Assembly: GCA_039707465.1 (NCBI GenBank)
Contig: CM077643.1
Coordinates: 376,829,919-376,893,918, forward strand
DNA from: Rhabdophis nuchalis
Lineage: Eukaryota > Chordata > Lepidosauria > Squamata > Natricidae
Length of the DNA: 64,000 bases
Reading direction: 5' to 3'
Shown in pieces: positions 53,318 through 64,000 of the stretch. Position 1 is the first letter of the stretch; each line of letters begins with the position of its first letter. Under the pieces are notes generated by a model. The model ran no database searches. It was not told the DNA's origin and saw only the letters and a list, made by a program, of their open reading frames with translations. The position numbers and the translations under genes were made by a program.

Positions 53318-53346
53318 ATTTATTATTATTATTATTATTATTATTA
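53318..53346. repeat. (ATT)n microsatellite
   Basis: About ten ATT units, probably the tail of a LINE or SINE. Confidence 0.9.
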
Positions 53347-53509
53347 AAGTCACCCAGAGTCACTTATGTGAGATACATAGCTATATAAATAACAGAACAA
53401 ACAACAATAACCTTGTTACTGTTACAGCTACATATAGAACTTTTCCGGTCGTTTTTTTGTTTTCCTTGTCTATACCTACCTTTGAACTCTGTTAACAAAT
53501 AATAATAAT

Positions 53510-53910
53510 AATAATAATCCCTCAGACCGATACGCTCCCACAGAGAGGGCCTCCTCAGGGTGCCGTCGGCTGGACAATGCCGACTGGCGACACCCAGGGG
53601 AAGAGCCTTCTCTGTGGCGGGCCCAGCCCTTTGGAACGACCTACCCCCTGAACTCCGCACCATCTCCGACCTCCGCCTCTTCCGCAAGTGTCTGAAGACA
53701 CACCTATTCCATCTAGCCGGCCTAGCGTAACCCCCATTACTGACTCTTAGATAGTTTTAAATTTGGGTTTTTTAAATTCATTTTTTAGCGCAGGGTCTAT
53801 TAGAATAAGTTTTTAAAAATTTTATATGTTTTATATGTGTTTTAACATCCCTGTGTGCCGCCCTGGGTCCGTTTGGAGAAGGGCGGGGTATAAATTTAAT
53901 AAAATAAAAT
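53510..53910 (+). mobile_element. L2-clade LINE 3' end
   Basis: Starts directly after an (AAT)n run with ccctcagaccgatacgctcc. C-terminal codons end LFHLAGLA, then the 3' UTR with gtgccgccctgggtccgttt. Confidence 0.85.
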
Positions 53911-53919
53911 AAATAAATA

Positions 53920-54020
53920 AAATAATAATAATATATTTATTTTATATACCACGTCCTCTCCCCAAGGGGACTCGGAGCGGTGCACAGGGAAAACTAAAAC
54001 ACATAAAATATATACATGAT
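53920..54020 (-). mobile_element. L2-clade LINE, last ~100 bp
   Basis: Minus strand 3' UTR end only (gtcctctccccaaggggact, gcggtgcacaggg), tail to tail with the previous copy. Confidence 0.7.
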
Positions 54021-54782
54021 AATTTCTTACAATCGCTTGCTCAGTGATAGACTTCTCATTCTTCATGGTGTTGTCTAATGATATTTCGTAGCCAACGGTT
54101 ATCACTATATCCTATGGGCCTCATGAATTGCTTATGTTTTATGTGAACAAGTCTTTCATAGCAAATCTTATTCTATAAATCTTCATGGCAACTTTCTTCA
54201 CACGTTTAAGTGAGGCATCTTCCAGTAGCCCCTATCTAAACTAAAAATAAAATAAAAAAATATACTTTAGTTTTCCCTCCACAGGGTAGAGAAATCTTGA
54301 CTATCCTTTTATGTACAAGTTGAATGTATTTGTTTTTCAAGTAACTGATATTATACTCAATAGTTGTATGCATACTGCAGGGTTTTCCGTGGTTAACTGC
54401 GGTTTATGGAATTAACTGATTTATGGGTTCGTGTCACACACTGAGATAGAACCTGCCCATTCTCATTTTACCATATGTGAATCCAATCAAAGCGCAGACT
54501 ATGTTCATTATGCTTACATGTTAAATATTTAGTTGGGTTTTTTGGGGGATGATAGTAAGTTGTGTGGACTCAACCACGTGTGGATTTTCAATAAACTGTT
54601 AAATACAACTTAGTTTAGCCTGTAACTGAAACACAGCCTTTGAAAACAAAAATCCCGGGTCCAGTCCTGGCATTTTTACATATCGATCTGGGAATTCTCT
54701 GCCTTACAGTGCCACCGCCTATCCAAGTAGAACCAAGGAAACCATTTACGGTTTACTCAAACACATTTTTTAAAAAAAGCAG
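54021..54782. other. Upstream flank, no feature seen
   Basis: AT-rich, no named repeat. Confidence 0.4.
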
Positions 54783-54795
54783 TAAAGCAGTTTCA

Positions 54796-55146
54796 CGAGG
54801 GACGTGGAGGCTCAGTGGCTAAGACGTTGAGTTTGTTGATCAGAAAGGTCGGCAGTTCGGCAGTTCAAGTCCCTAGTGCCATGTAACAGAATGAGCTCCC
54901 GTTACTTGTCACAGCTTCTGCCAACCTAGCAGTTCAAAAGCACAAAAAAATGCAAGTAAAAAAATAGGAACCATCTTAGGTGGGAAGGTAACAGCGTTCT
55001 GTGCTTCTTCGGTGTTTAGTCATGCCAGCCACATGGCCATGGAGACGTCTTTGGACCGTGCTGGCTCTTTGGCTTTGAAATGGAGATGAGCACCAGCCCC
55101 TACAGACAGGAACGACTAGCACAAATGTGCGAGGAGAACCTTTACC
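54796..55146 (+). mobile_element. tRNA-derived squamate SINE, complete
   Basis: Exact 13-bp duplication TAAAGCAGTTTCA (54783-54795, 55147-55159). The head has an A box (ggctcagtggctaagacg) and a B box (ggcagttcaagtccc); the body has cagcttctgccaacctagca and agtcatgccagccacatggc; it ends gaacctttacc. Confidence 0.88.
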
Positions 55147-55159
55147 TAAAGCAGTTTCA

Positions 55160-56821
55160 TAATTAATGCATCACTTTTTTCATATCTCCCTCCCTTTCAA
55201 TTTTCCTAAAACTGGATGCTTGGCCAACACCGTTGGATAGTTGGTTACCTCAACTTATTGGTCCCTAGTTCACAAAGACAATATTATGAGGCCTGTTGGG
55301 AAGGTGGAAATGAAGGGACTGTTTCTTCTGAACGTGTCTCTGAAAATTGTTTTTGTTTTCAAAAGAGAAGTCGTTTATGGTTGGACATTAGCATTCTGCT
55401 GAAAAAACTCCAACTGCAGTTCCAAGTCTTAGAATATGTGCCAGGGATAAGGTACTCCACCTCCTTCTCTTGGGTGCATGTTAATGGAATTATTGTGTAA
55501 TAAATAAGCCCAAATGAATTTAGCAATTTACATAACAGGATTTCTAGGAGATGGTTTGGGGGCAGAAGATCCAAGCAGTCCTTTGAAAGTACATAAAGTT
55601 TATAAACTGTCTTTGGAAAACAGCTGTATTGAAGTTTAGGCCAAAAGCTGCACTGAAGCTTGTTGAAATTTTTGTCATGGCGAGCTAGGAATTTTAATTT
55701 TAGTTTTATTTATACAGACAACCTTGGAGAGAAGGAGAATATTATTAAGCACATGTGGAAATATCATATTAAATGTGTTTGTATTAAAATAAATCAGATC
55801 AGTTTTTTGTCCTATGAAGATCTGCTTCTTTGCCCTGGGTGACTCTAGTACACCATTTAAAGGCTAAGCGGGAAATCTCTAGGAATTTTGCAGGCTTCAT
55901 AAGAATAGATTATCTTCCATCTGTTGATGCAGTTCTAATAACCAGGATGATTTATATGACATCTACTTTAGCCGAGAACTTTTAGTGAGTCTTTTTTGTG
56001 TACATTGAATGTTGAAACTGTGGTTCTTGTCTGCAGAATATTCCAACAGTAGTTTGCATTACATGGAAACATTAGGTGGATAATTGTTTGGGTCTGCTAA
56101 AATAAAATGCCAATCAGGTTTCTGGTTCTTAAGCTAAAGACATTTCCTAATTTAGGGCCAGATTTCTTTTCACCCTTATCTTTGCTAAAGTTTTAGTCTT
56201 TAAATTATACTCTAGCCTTAGACACATATCCTATTCCAGTTCAATATATATTGGAAAGAAAGAAATCCTTCATACTTTGTTCTTTCATCTTTTCATTATT
56301 GATATGAAGGAAGGGTAGAAATCAGATCACACAAAACTGGATGGGACTGCTAATAATTTACAATACATAAATAAAAATTAAGACAGTTTTGGTATGCTGG
56401 AGAAATGAGGTGAAATTGGCAGAATACAATTTAACAGGTTAGCGCAAAGTTCTTCACTCAAGGGGGAAGATGCACAGATATATGATAATTGTGTGTGTAT
56501 CATGACTCCGTATGTGTATCATGACTGCAGTTTTACAAGCTAGTAGAAATTGCATAATAATAATATCTCTCTGGATCTCACTATCTCTTTCTCTTAGCTG
56601 CTGAAGGCAAAAATTCTTACAGTACAAAAATAAGGTCACAAAAACAGCAATCTTAAATCAGAAGCCATGTCAAACATTTCATGCTGGAAAAGACTATAGT
56701 AAAACTCATTTGAACGAGAGATGCTTGATGAATTAGTACAACTTTAGAATTCTCTTAAAAAGTGGCCCTAAATGGATTTGAATAGAGTCAGACAGCCACA
56801 AATCCAGAAGTGTAAGTAATA
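55160..56821. other. Upstream flank, no feature seen
   Basis: 1.7 kb of AT-rich sequence with frames under 100 codons. None resembles a known exon. Confidence 0.4.
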
Positions 56822-56829
56822 CAGTATTG

Positions 56830-57124
56830 CAGTGGTGGGATTCAAAATGTGTTACTATCGGTTCTGTGGGTATAGTTTTGTGGATGTGGTGTGGCTTTGT
56901 GGGTGTGGCAGGGGAAGGATACTGCAAAATCCCCATTCCCTCCTCACCCCACTAACCTGCTTTCCAGCTCCGCTCTCCTGTTCAGGGTGACAAAAGAAGA
57001 TTTGCTGGGAGGCTGGGAGGAGGCAGCGGGGGCGGGGCCAGCCTATTTGCCAGTTCTCTGAACTACTGAAAATTTCTGCTACCAGTTCTCCAGAACTTGC
57101 CCAACTGGCTGAATATCACCTCTG
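56830..57124. mobile_element. hAT element, family 'cagtggtgggattcaa'
   Basis: Starts cagtggtgggattcaaaa and ends gaatatcacctctg. 8-bp flanks CAGTATTG / CAGTACTG (one mismatch). Confidence 0.82.
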
Positions 57125-57300
57125 CAGTACTGGCCTTTTCTGGTATTAGCCATCCTAGCTAGGGATGTTGAGGAAATGGTCCAATCATCCATCAAGCACT
57201 CAGATAAGAAGGCTGGAATTCTGCCAAGTCTCCCACAATTCAATGTACTGTTTTTCCTAAGCCACATAGAACTTGGGTTCAAGAATTGTATGGTCTACAA

Positions 57301-58088
57301 CAGTTTTTTCCAACCTTAGCCTCTTGAAGATGTGTGAACTTCAACTCTCAGCTTTGCTGGCAGGGGAATTCTGGGAGTTTATTTTTTTTATTTTATTCGA
57401 ATTTATATCCCGCCCTTCTCCATGGAGGACCCAGGGCGGCGCACAGGAAATTTAAAAAACATATGAAGTACAAAAAGTAAATATATAATTTAAAATAAAT
57501 ATTAAACACTCCCACCTGTGCTAAAACCAAATTTAAAACCCAATTAAAAAACTTCCTAAAAGTCCCCATGGGAGGTTAGGTTAGGCCGGCTTGTTGGAAC
57601 AAATATGTCTTTAGACATTGGCGGAAGAGGCGGAGGTCGGTGATGGTCCGGAGTTCAGGGGGTAGGTCATTCCAGAGGGCAGGGCCCGCCACAGAGAAGG
57701 CTCTTCCCCTGGGTGTCGCCAGTCGGCATTGTCCGGCCGACGGCACCCTGAGAAGGCCCTCTCTGTGGGAGCGTATCGGTCTAAGGGATGTATGGGGCAG
57801 GAGACGGTCTCGCATATAACTAGGCCCGAGCCATGGAGCATTTTAGAGATGGTCGTCAAAACCTTGAAGCGCACCCGAAAGACCACAGGAAGCCAATGCA
57901 GCTCGCGCAGGATTGGTGTTATATGGGAGCTTCTGGTGGCTCCCATAATTACCCGCGCGGCTGCGTTTTGGACTAGCTGTAGCTTTCGAGTGCACCTCAA
58001 GGGAAGCCCCATGTAGAGAGCATTAAAGTAGTCGAGACGGAAAGTTGAAGTCCACACATTCTCAAGTGGCCAATGTTGAGAAACACTA
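57301..58088. mobile_element. Palindromic hAT MITE carrying an L2 insertion
   Basis: Left arm cagttttttccaaccttagc ... gggaattctgggagtt, right arm aaagttgaagtccacacatt ... aatgttgagaaacacta. 8-bp flanks GTCTACAA / GTCTATAA (one mismatch). An old member of the 11092 family. Confidence 0.75.
57380..58040 (-). mobile_element. L2-clade LINE 3' end inside a palindromic MITE
   Basis: Minus-strand C-terminal frames (MRDRLLPHTSLRPIRSHREG ... LFQQAGLT) and a 3' UTR starting at 57380 (AT tail). Confidence 0.87.
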
Positions 58089-58689
58089 GTCTATAATATG
58101 GAAAAAACTATGACTACTGGACCACAGAACTATAGATGACCTTTACATGGCATAACTTCCTGTATATATTTGCTGCTACCAAGCAGACATCTGGAGCTTT
58201 CAAGTCTACAGGCTCAGAAAAAGAATAATTTCACTGAGCAGATACATGGGAACCATGTTCCTATTGAAATCTATTCTTAGAATCAGGAGTTTCACAGTAG
58301 GTTTCCCAGTCATATTGAAAGCCAAATATTTCCAAAGTACAACATAAGCAGCAATTATATGTTGCCAACATCAGCCCCTTTGGCATTATGCTGGAGAGAG
58401 CTGGAGGCGAAAAAAGGAAATATGAACATTTGTTTCGTGATTGAAAGCTGCTGTTAACTGATTACCTCCATGGCTTCCAAGTTAACTGATCAAACCACTG
58501 ACCCTGGAAATAATATAGAGTCTGAGCCAAACTAGACCAAACTGCCAAATTGCACTGCTTTGGAAGAATGAACAATTAAGACTCCACATATTTTGGCTGC
58601 AATATGTGTACTGATTAAGACATGGACAGCCTCTTTTTTGGCAGGCCAGCAAAAAGCAGTTCTTTTGGAAATAAAAGGTAAGCTAAAGA

Positions 58690-58800
58690 ATATATAGTTC
58701 CATTCTGAGGACAAAGTGAGGAACGGGTAATGGATGATAGTGGGAATGCTGAACTTCCTAACTCCTATTTTGTGTCCGTCTTCTCTCAGAAAGGCAATGG
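58690..58800 (+). pseudogene. Possible CR1-type LINE remnant
   Basis: MDDSGNAELPNSYFVSVFSQ resembles the pre-RT segment of CR1 ORF2 (KAELFNSFFASVFTQ). A further piece at 59850-59990 (DNCRVISLTSVLSQVFKEI) resembles the first RT motif. Short and old. Confidence 0.4.
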
Positions 58801-58850
58801 AGCCCTAGTTAGTTTGGGTTATGCCATTATCCAAGGGTATTGGAGTGGAG

Positions 58851-59477
58851 CAGGGGTGTCAAACTTAAGGGTGTTTAGATCTGGCCCGCAGGCCCACCCT
58901 GGAAACAACGAAGGACCAGCCTGCAGTGCCTCTGCCAATGAAAATGGAGCCCATGTGGGTTCTGCGTGGCAGTGGTGGGATTCAATTTTTTTACTACTGG
59001 TTCTGTGGGCGTGGCATGGCTTGGTGGACGTGGCTTGGTGGGCATGGCAGGGGAAGATTACCGTAAAATCTCCATTTCCACCCAATCAGTTGGGACTCAG
59101 GAGGCAGAGAATAGATGGGGACGGGGCCAATCAGAGGTATTTACCGGTTCTCCAAGGTACTCAAAATTTCTGCTACCTGTTCTCCAGAACTGGTCAGAAC
59201 CTGCTGAATACCACCTCTGGTGCGTAGCCTCCCTGAGCTATGTTTTCACTGGCAGAGGGCTGCAGGAGCCTGTTGCGGCCGAAACTGGAGTCTGGGTGGG
59301 CTGCACGTGCCAAACTATGTTTTCACTGGCAGAGGGCTGCAGGAGGCTGTCACAACTTGAAACAGCCTCGATGAGTGACATCGAGCTGACCATACCCCCT
59401 GGCCATGCCTGACCCCACCCCCAAAGACAAACACAACCCTGATGTGGCCCTCAATGAAATCGAGTTTGACACCCCTG
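58851..59477. mobile_element. hAT element, family 'caggggtgtcaaact', with nested hAT
   Basis: Ends caggggtgtcaaacttaag and gagtttgacacccctg are good inverted repeats. Flanks do not match as 8-bp repeats. Interior words are shared with the 12008 copy. Contains another element at 58970-59219. Confidence 0.75.
58970..59219. mobile_element. hAT element, family 'cagtggtgggattcaa', nested
   Basis: Starts cagtggtgggattcaatttt and ends gaataccacctctg. Flanks CTGCGTGG / GTGCGTAG agree at 6 of 8. Confidence 0.72.
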
Positions 59478-59514
59478 GATAAACAAGGAAAGGGTAAGAG
59501 AGAACAATTTCTTC

Positions 59515-59690
59515 TTCCTCTTCATCACTGGAAATTTCTAGGTAGAGACTGGGCAGCCATTTGTATGGAATAGTATAGGAGACCCTATACCACTCAGATC
59601 AAATGGCTGTCCAGTCTCTTCCTTGAGCAGGAGTTTGGACTAGAAGACCTCCAAGGTTCCTTCCAACTCTGTTATTCTATGCTGTAAAGT
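59515..59690 (+). mobile_element. CR1 LINE 3' end with an internal inverted copy
   Basis: Plus CR1 sequence (tcatcactggaaatttctag ... ggaatagtataggag) is followed by an inverted copy of its own upstream part (about 59582-59622, ccctataccactc ... ctgtccagtctcttc), then the normal 3' end (ttggactagaagacctccaa). Confidence 0.75.
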
Positions 59691-60353
59691 GAAGGTTTGA
59701 TCCAGTCGAGCCATGCTTACATTCTTAACCAGAGTCACCACAGAGGGCAAGACTTGCTAAAATTGCCATCCAGATCTCTTGGTATTTTTCCAGCAAATGG
59801 AGGCTCTGCTTTTTTCAGATCGACTCTACTAATTCCTTTAGTATTCTGCTCAGGCATAATACCAGGAAAGAGACAAAATCATGAAATAGAGGAAGAGGAG
59901 GAGCCAGATAACTGCAGAGTTATCAGCTTGACCTCTGTACTGAGCCAGGTCTTCAAAGAGATTGTCGAGTGGCATGTTGGTGATTGGTAGATAGGCTTTG
60001 TTAGAACAAAGGTTGTGAGTTTCTTCACTTTCTTTCTTCTCAGCTGTGTAAGTGATGAGGTCTAGGCCCATCCATTTACTCAGTCAAGATACAATTTGTG
60101 ACGTGTGGAATGTCTTTATTAGGAGTCTGCGGAGTTTGGTCAAGCACAAAAAGAACAATTTTGGCAAGGAAATATTGCCCAAGGAATGGTAAAGGAAACT
60201 TATGTAGCTAGTTTAGATACAAAAAAAAAAAAAAGGGTGGGGGGAGAAAGAAATTGCATTGGCTATTATAAGTATCTTGTCAGTTTCGTTCATTCTTGAA
60301 CTACTAAGAAACCAGGAAGTCTTCTATTTGTGATTATGCTTTTGAGGACTTAC

Positions 60354-60473
60354 AATACAATACAATACAATACAATACAATAGCAGAGTTGGAAGGGACC
60401 TTGTAGGTCTTCTAGTCCAACCCCCTGCATGGGCAGGAACCTTATACCATTTCAGACAAATGGCTGTCTAACT
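60354..60473 (-). mobile_element. CR1 LINE 3' end, young copy
   Basis: Only the last 120 bp, nearly the same as the end of the full-length CR1, with a tail of about six CAATA units on the plus strand (60354-60383). Confidence 0.85.
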
Positions 60474-61078
60474 TCTACTAGTAGCAGCAGGGACTAACAC
60501 TGGGCTCTGATATTAGCCACATCCTGACCCTGCAAGGATATCATAGCCTCTTGCCTGTGAGCAAGTGATCTCTTCATTTAAAGAGAAAATTGAGTTAACT
60601 GAAAACTGCTGTTCTAAGATTCCAAGTAGTTTCTCCAAGTTTACAGAAATAAGAAATGTTGGTATTTACCTGTGTTTCTGCACTTATCATGGTGCAGTCT
60701 CTGTTGCCTACCCAATTCCTAATTATTGGTATGCTGGCAATTTTGTATTGAGGTTCTACCTAATCTTGCCAGTATGATGAGAATCCCAGGATCTGGAAGA
60801 TGGGCAAGTCCAGAATCCCTATAATGAGAACACTGTCCACTCTTCAAACCTAAGGCAGTGATCACGGTCTTTCTGGAAACCATATTTGAATGACCTGTCC
60901 CTACTGTAGCACAAGGATACAACAACACTGCTTGCAGTTACAAAGCCTCAATTGCAAAATTAGGTGATCAACAGCAAGTTACTCTTAGCCCATTGCCACA
61001 CTTACACCTTCATCCTGAATGCCTCATTGATTTCTGACAATAACAGAGATCTTTTATAGTTCAAGACAAGTCCAAAAC
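60474..61078. other. Upstream flank, no feature seen
   Basis: No recognised repeat or exon. Confidence 0.4.
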
Positions 61079-61086
61079 ATCTAGAA

Positions 61087-61457
61087 CAGTGATGGCGAAC
61101 CTTTTTGGCACCAAGTACCCAAACCTAAACATGCATGCATGCATGCGCTGGAGCACCTGAAACCCAAAGACCAGCTGGCCAGCAAGCACATGCTTATTTT
61201 TTGGGCATTTTTGGGCATTTATGAAACCATTTTCAGGCTGGTTTTCAGGCCATTTTCAGGCTGTTTTCGGGCTGTTTTTGGCCAGTTTTGGGCTGGTCTA
61301 AGCCTGTTTCCCAGGGCTCCAGGCCCCTTGAAGACCAGCTGGCCAGTACGCATGCGTGTGCCAGAATCCAAAAGAGTAGCTGCGGATGGTGTGCATCCTC
61401 ACACAGAGAGCTTTGTATGCCACTTCTAGCACACATGCCTTAGGGTCGCCATCACGG
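61087..61457. mobile_element. hAT element, family 'cagtgatggcgaacct'
   Basis: Starts cagtgatggcgaaccttttt and ends agggtcgccatcacgg. Exact 8-bp duplication ATCTAGAA (61079-61086, 61458-61465). The interior has short 'cattttcaggctg' repeats. Confidence 0.9.
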
Positions 61458-61465
61458 ATCTAGAA

Positions 61466-62492
61466 GCTCTAAAACTGGGAAAGCTGGATTAGAAAATTCA
61501 GGGCTAGGTGGAGTAACTTCTCTGTTCATAAAGGATTGTTGTACATTTTAAACATACTGTGTGGACGTTTTCGAGAATTCATAACTGCCAGAGGTTTGCT
61601 CTCATGAAATTCAGAAATTGAGAAATACATTTTTAAAAGGTTGAATAAAATAGCAAGAGGGACAGGGAGAGGGGGACAGGGATAACTTTTACATTTCCCC
61701 CATCTTTTTCCTGTTTCCCCCCCCCCCCTGGATTCCTAGAATAAATGGAACATAATCAAATTTCGGCCTGACATACTTTGGACTTTATTGCAACTAGAGG
61801 CTTATCATGGTGGCAACAGACAGACACATAGATTGTGCCAAAGCAGACTATGCTCTAAAAGCCAACCAGTCATAGAAAGGAATCATTTCCATATTCCTTT
61901 ACCTCGGGGATGAAAGACTGATGTCAATCAACATAGCCAGTTCTGAAGGATGCTAGGACATATAATTCAGCAACGTTTGTTAGTCACTGTTTTCCTAACT
62001 CAAGTTACAATGAAAATTCCCACATCTTAAAATTCACATACACCTAAAATCACACAATGGGAATGAATGGAGCAACCAGGGCAACAAATAATCACAGCAG
62101 CACAGATGGAGCTAAAGCTCAGAATGACTGGCTATTGGTGCCAAAAGCTTATTGTCTGTAATCTGTATATAATACTCAGGATTTTTCATTAGTTCTTGAA
62201 CTGGGGATGTAAAGAGTGCTGTGACATTGACTGAAACCATAACCTCATCTTCATTTGCTTTTTAAGTCTTTGAGCTTCTAAGTTTCTAAGACTACCAGTA
62301 TATTGAAAAGTATACATACTTACAGACATACTTTATCCCTGAAGATAAATTTATATGGAGTTAGGAAAATTGTGACTTCTGGATGTTGCTGAACTACACC
62401 TCCTAACATCCTTTAGAACTGTTAATCGGAGCTCCTTAGTGGTTTGTGGATATATGTCTGCTGATGTGCTTTTGAGTCACTTGATTCCTGTC
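61466..62492. other. Upstream flank, no feature seen
   Basis: A C run near 61718-61728, otherwise AT-rich without recognised features. Confidence 0.4.
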
Positions 62493-62500
62493 AACTACAT

Positions 62501-62608
62501 CAGAGGTTCCCAAACTAGGCAACTTTAAGACTTGTGGACTTCAACTCCCAGAATTCTCCAGCCAGTTATGTCCACAAGTCTTAAAGTTGCCCAGTTTGGG
62601 AACCTCTG
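62501..62608. mobile_element. Palindromic hAT-type MITE, short
   Basis: cagaggttcccaaactagg ... ccagtttgggaacctctg. Flanks AACTACAT / AACTACTT (one mismatch). Confidence 0.85.
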
Positions 62609-62972
62609 AACTACTTGAACAAAACCATGCAGTTTTCTTGGCAACATTCTAATGAATGCTGTTTATTATTTCTAGGGCTGAAAAAGATTGACTGGGTCAA
62701 AGCCAGCCAGCTGGTTTCTGAGTCTAAGGCAGAATATTAATTCAAGCTTTTAATCCAGTGTCTTCAACAATGAGGCCAAATTAGTCCTGTCTTGGAATTG
62801 TAATTGAGCAATATTAGGAAGGTCTTAGATTGGTTAAATAAGAAGTTGATCCTGAATAGAGAAGGGGGAAGAAGGCTACTGTTGGGGTATGACAAGTGCA
62901 AAAAGGTGAAAAAAACCCAGAAGAAATTAAGGTGAGGAAGTAGTATATAGGACTGTGCTTTGCTCTAGTATA

Positions 62973-63539
62973 CAGGAGTCCTCAAACTTTTTAAATGGAG
63001 CTAATTCATGGTCCCTCAGACTGTTGGGTGCGGGGGATGCGGATTGGCTGGACATGGCTAGGTGGTCATGTGACTGGGTGGGCATGGCTAGGTCATGTGA
63101 CTAGGTGGGCATGGCCAATTTAACAGTCCATTGAACAATGCACACAAATTACATTTTAATTTGTTTTGCTTCTGGGGGCGTTTCATTTGCTTTTGTTTGC
63201 ATGTTGATCTTTTGGTTGGCTTTTCTTTTTACTAGATCATTTTTTCAGTTGTTTAGGAGTCTAGTGGTCCACTTCAGGAAACTCAGTTTTGCAGCAATTC
63301 TTCTCAGCCCCAAGGAGCTTGAGAAATCTCTCTCTGTCTCTCTCCCTCCCTCCCTCTGCCTATCAATCCCTTTTTATCTTCTGGAGGTGGGGGAGGTGGA
63401 AAAAGGGCCGTTTTCATCTGTTTTTTGGTCTCCTGGGGCGTCTGTGCCCGTTTTTCACCCCCACCCCCAGAAGCATTCTGCAGGGTAAAAACAGGAAAAA
63501 AACGGCCTTTTTTTGGCCAAATATGGCCCATGCTCTAGT
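62973..63539. mobile_element. hAT-like element with a replaced right end
   Basis: Starts caggagtcctcaaacttttt like hAT ends. Exact 8-bp CTAGTATA lies at 62965-62972 and 63540-63547. The right end (tggcccatgctctagt) is not the complement of the left. Interior: 'ggtgggcatggc' repeats and T/G-rich filler like that of the 20305 element. Confidence 0.55.
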
Positions 63540-63547
63540 CTAGTATA

Positions 63548-64000
63548 TAACCACTCTGCTTTTAGAGGTTCTGTTTTGCTTTTGGGTTGAGAAATCATAA
63601 AACAATCCTCTGTCCATCAGTTGGCCTGATCAGCTTTCATGATGGGGGAGGGAGGGGCAAGAAGGACTGAGGAACTTGTCTTTTGTAGTCAGATCTCCAA
63701 ATGCACAAATGTTCTGTGAAATCAGCTAGCCTGACATCCTCAAAATCGGTGGCCTTCATCACCCTTTGTGCAACAGTGAATTCTGTAAATTGTGTGAAGA
63801 ATTGTTTGCTCTTGTGTACAATGTATAGCTTCTTCGTTTATTGCTTATCCACTTTATCCAAGAGTTATTCAGCTATATAGAGCAGGATGAGTTTCCAAGG
63901 ACGTGGAAACTGTCAGGCAGGCGGACCAGGAGACTAAGCACAAGAAAGAGAGGTCATAGATGAAACAGCAAGGGAGTGATTTTGTTCTCGGCCCTCACAC
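63548..64000. other. Upstream flank to window end, no clear feature
   Basis: TGTCAGGC at about 63911 could open another LTR of the solo-LTR family, but the window ends before this can be judged. Confidence 0.35.

Noticed and set aside
61762..61776. LTR right end (GCCTGACA)
   Set aside because: No matching left end or duplication.
47240..64000. Search for CHRNA2 or another neighbour expected upstream of EPHX2
   Set aside because: No exon-like segment recognised. Small leader exons would be missed by eye.
63911..64000. Start of another LTR (TGTCAGGC)
   Set aside because: Only the first bases match and the window ends; cannot be supported.

Overview
The window is a stretch of squamate reptile nuclear DNA, most likely from a snake. 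Five things support this: a conserved vertebrate gene with small exons and long introns; BovB (RTE) LINE 3' ends; CR1, L2-clade and Rex1-like LINEs; Sauria-type and other tRNA-derived SINEs; and many short hAT and Tigger-like elements. No bacterial, plasmid or CRISPR features are present.

The only host gene I can support is EPHX2 (soluble epoxide hydrolase) on the minus strand. Eight coding exons lie between 47056 (ATG) and 15731. All have consensus splice sites and compatible phases, and together they encode about 305 residues: the N-terminal HAD phosphatase domain, the linker and the start of the alpha/beta-hydrolase domain (HGFP oxyanion motif). The catalytic exons that should follow lie beyond position 1. 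A GC-rich promoter with a CCAAT box and GC boxes sits just upstream (47057-47240). The second Asp of the phosphatase DxD motif is Gly here.

Region by region. 1-15.7 kb is intron 8. It holds two L2-clade LINEs, one of them split by a very young Tf1/sushi-type chromovirus (Ty3/Gypsy) with LTRs that read as identical, an intact 1603-codon Gag-Pol with a C-terminal chromodomain, and an apparent self-priming signal. It also holds a complete L1-type element that has ORF1 only (HAL1-like). 15.7-31 kb carries exons 8 to 2, microsatellite-rich repeats, nested hAT elements and L2, CR1 and BovB pieces. 31-46.9 kb is intron 1, with a Rex1-like LINE, Tigger-like elements and a full-length CR1 with both ORFs open and a 75-bp tandem array in its 5' region. 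47-64 kb is upstream flank, made mostly of nested LINE, SINE and hAT copies plus a solo LTR, with no gene recognised.

The strongest 'hunt' observations are the self-priming chromovirus, the ORF1-only L1 element, the CR1 5' tandem array, the EPHX2 motif change, and three independent fold-back (template-switch) footprints at about 23.7, 51.2 and 59.6 kb. I saw no wholly new genetic system. All homology calls come from recognition of family motifs, not from searches.
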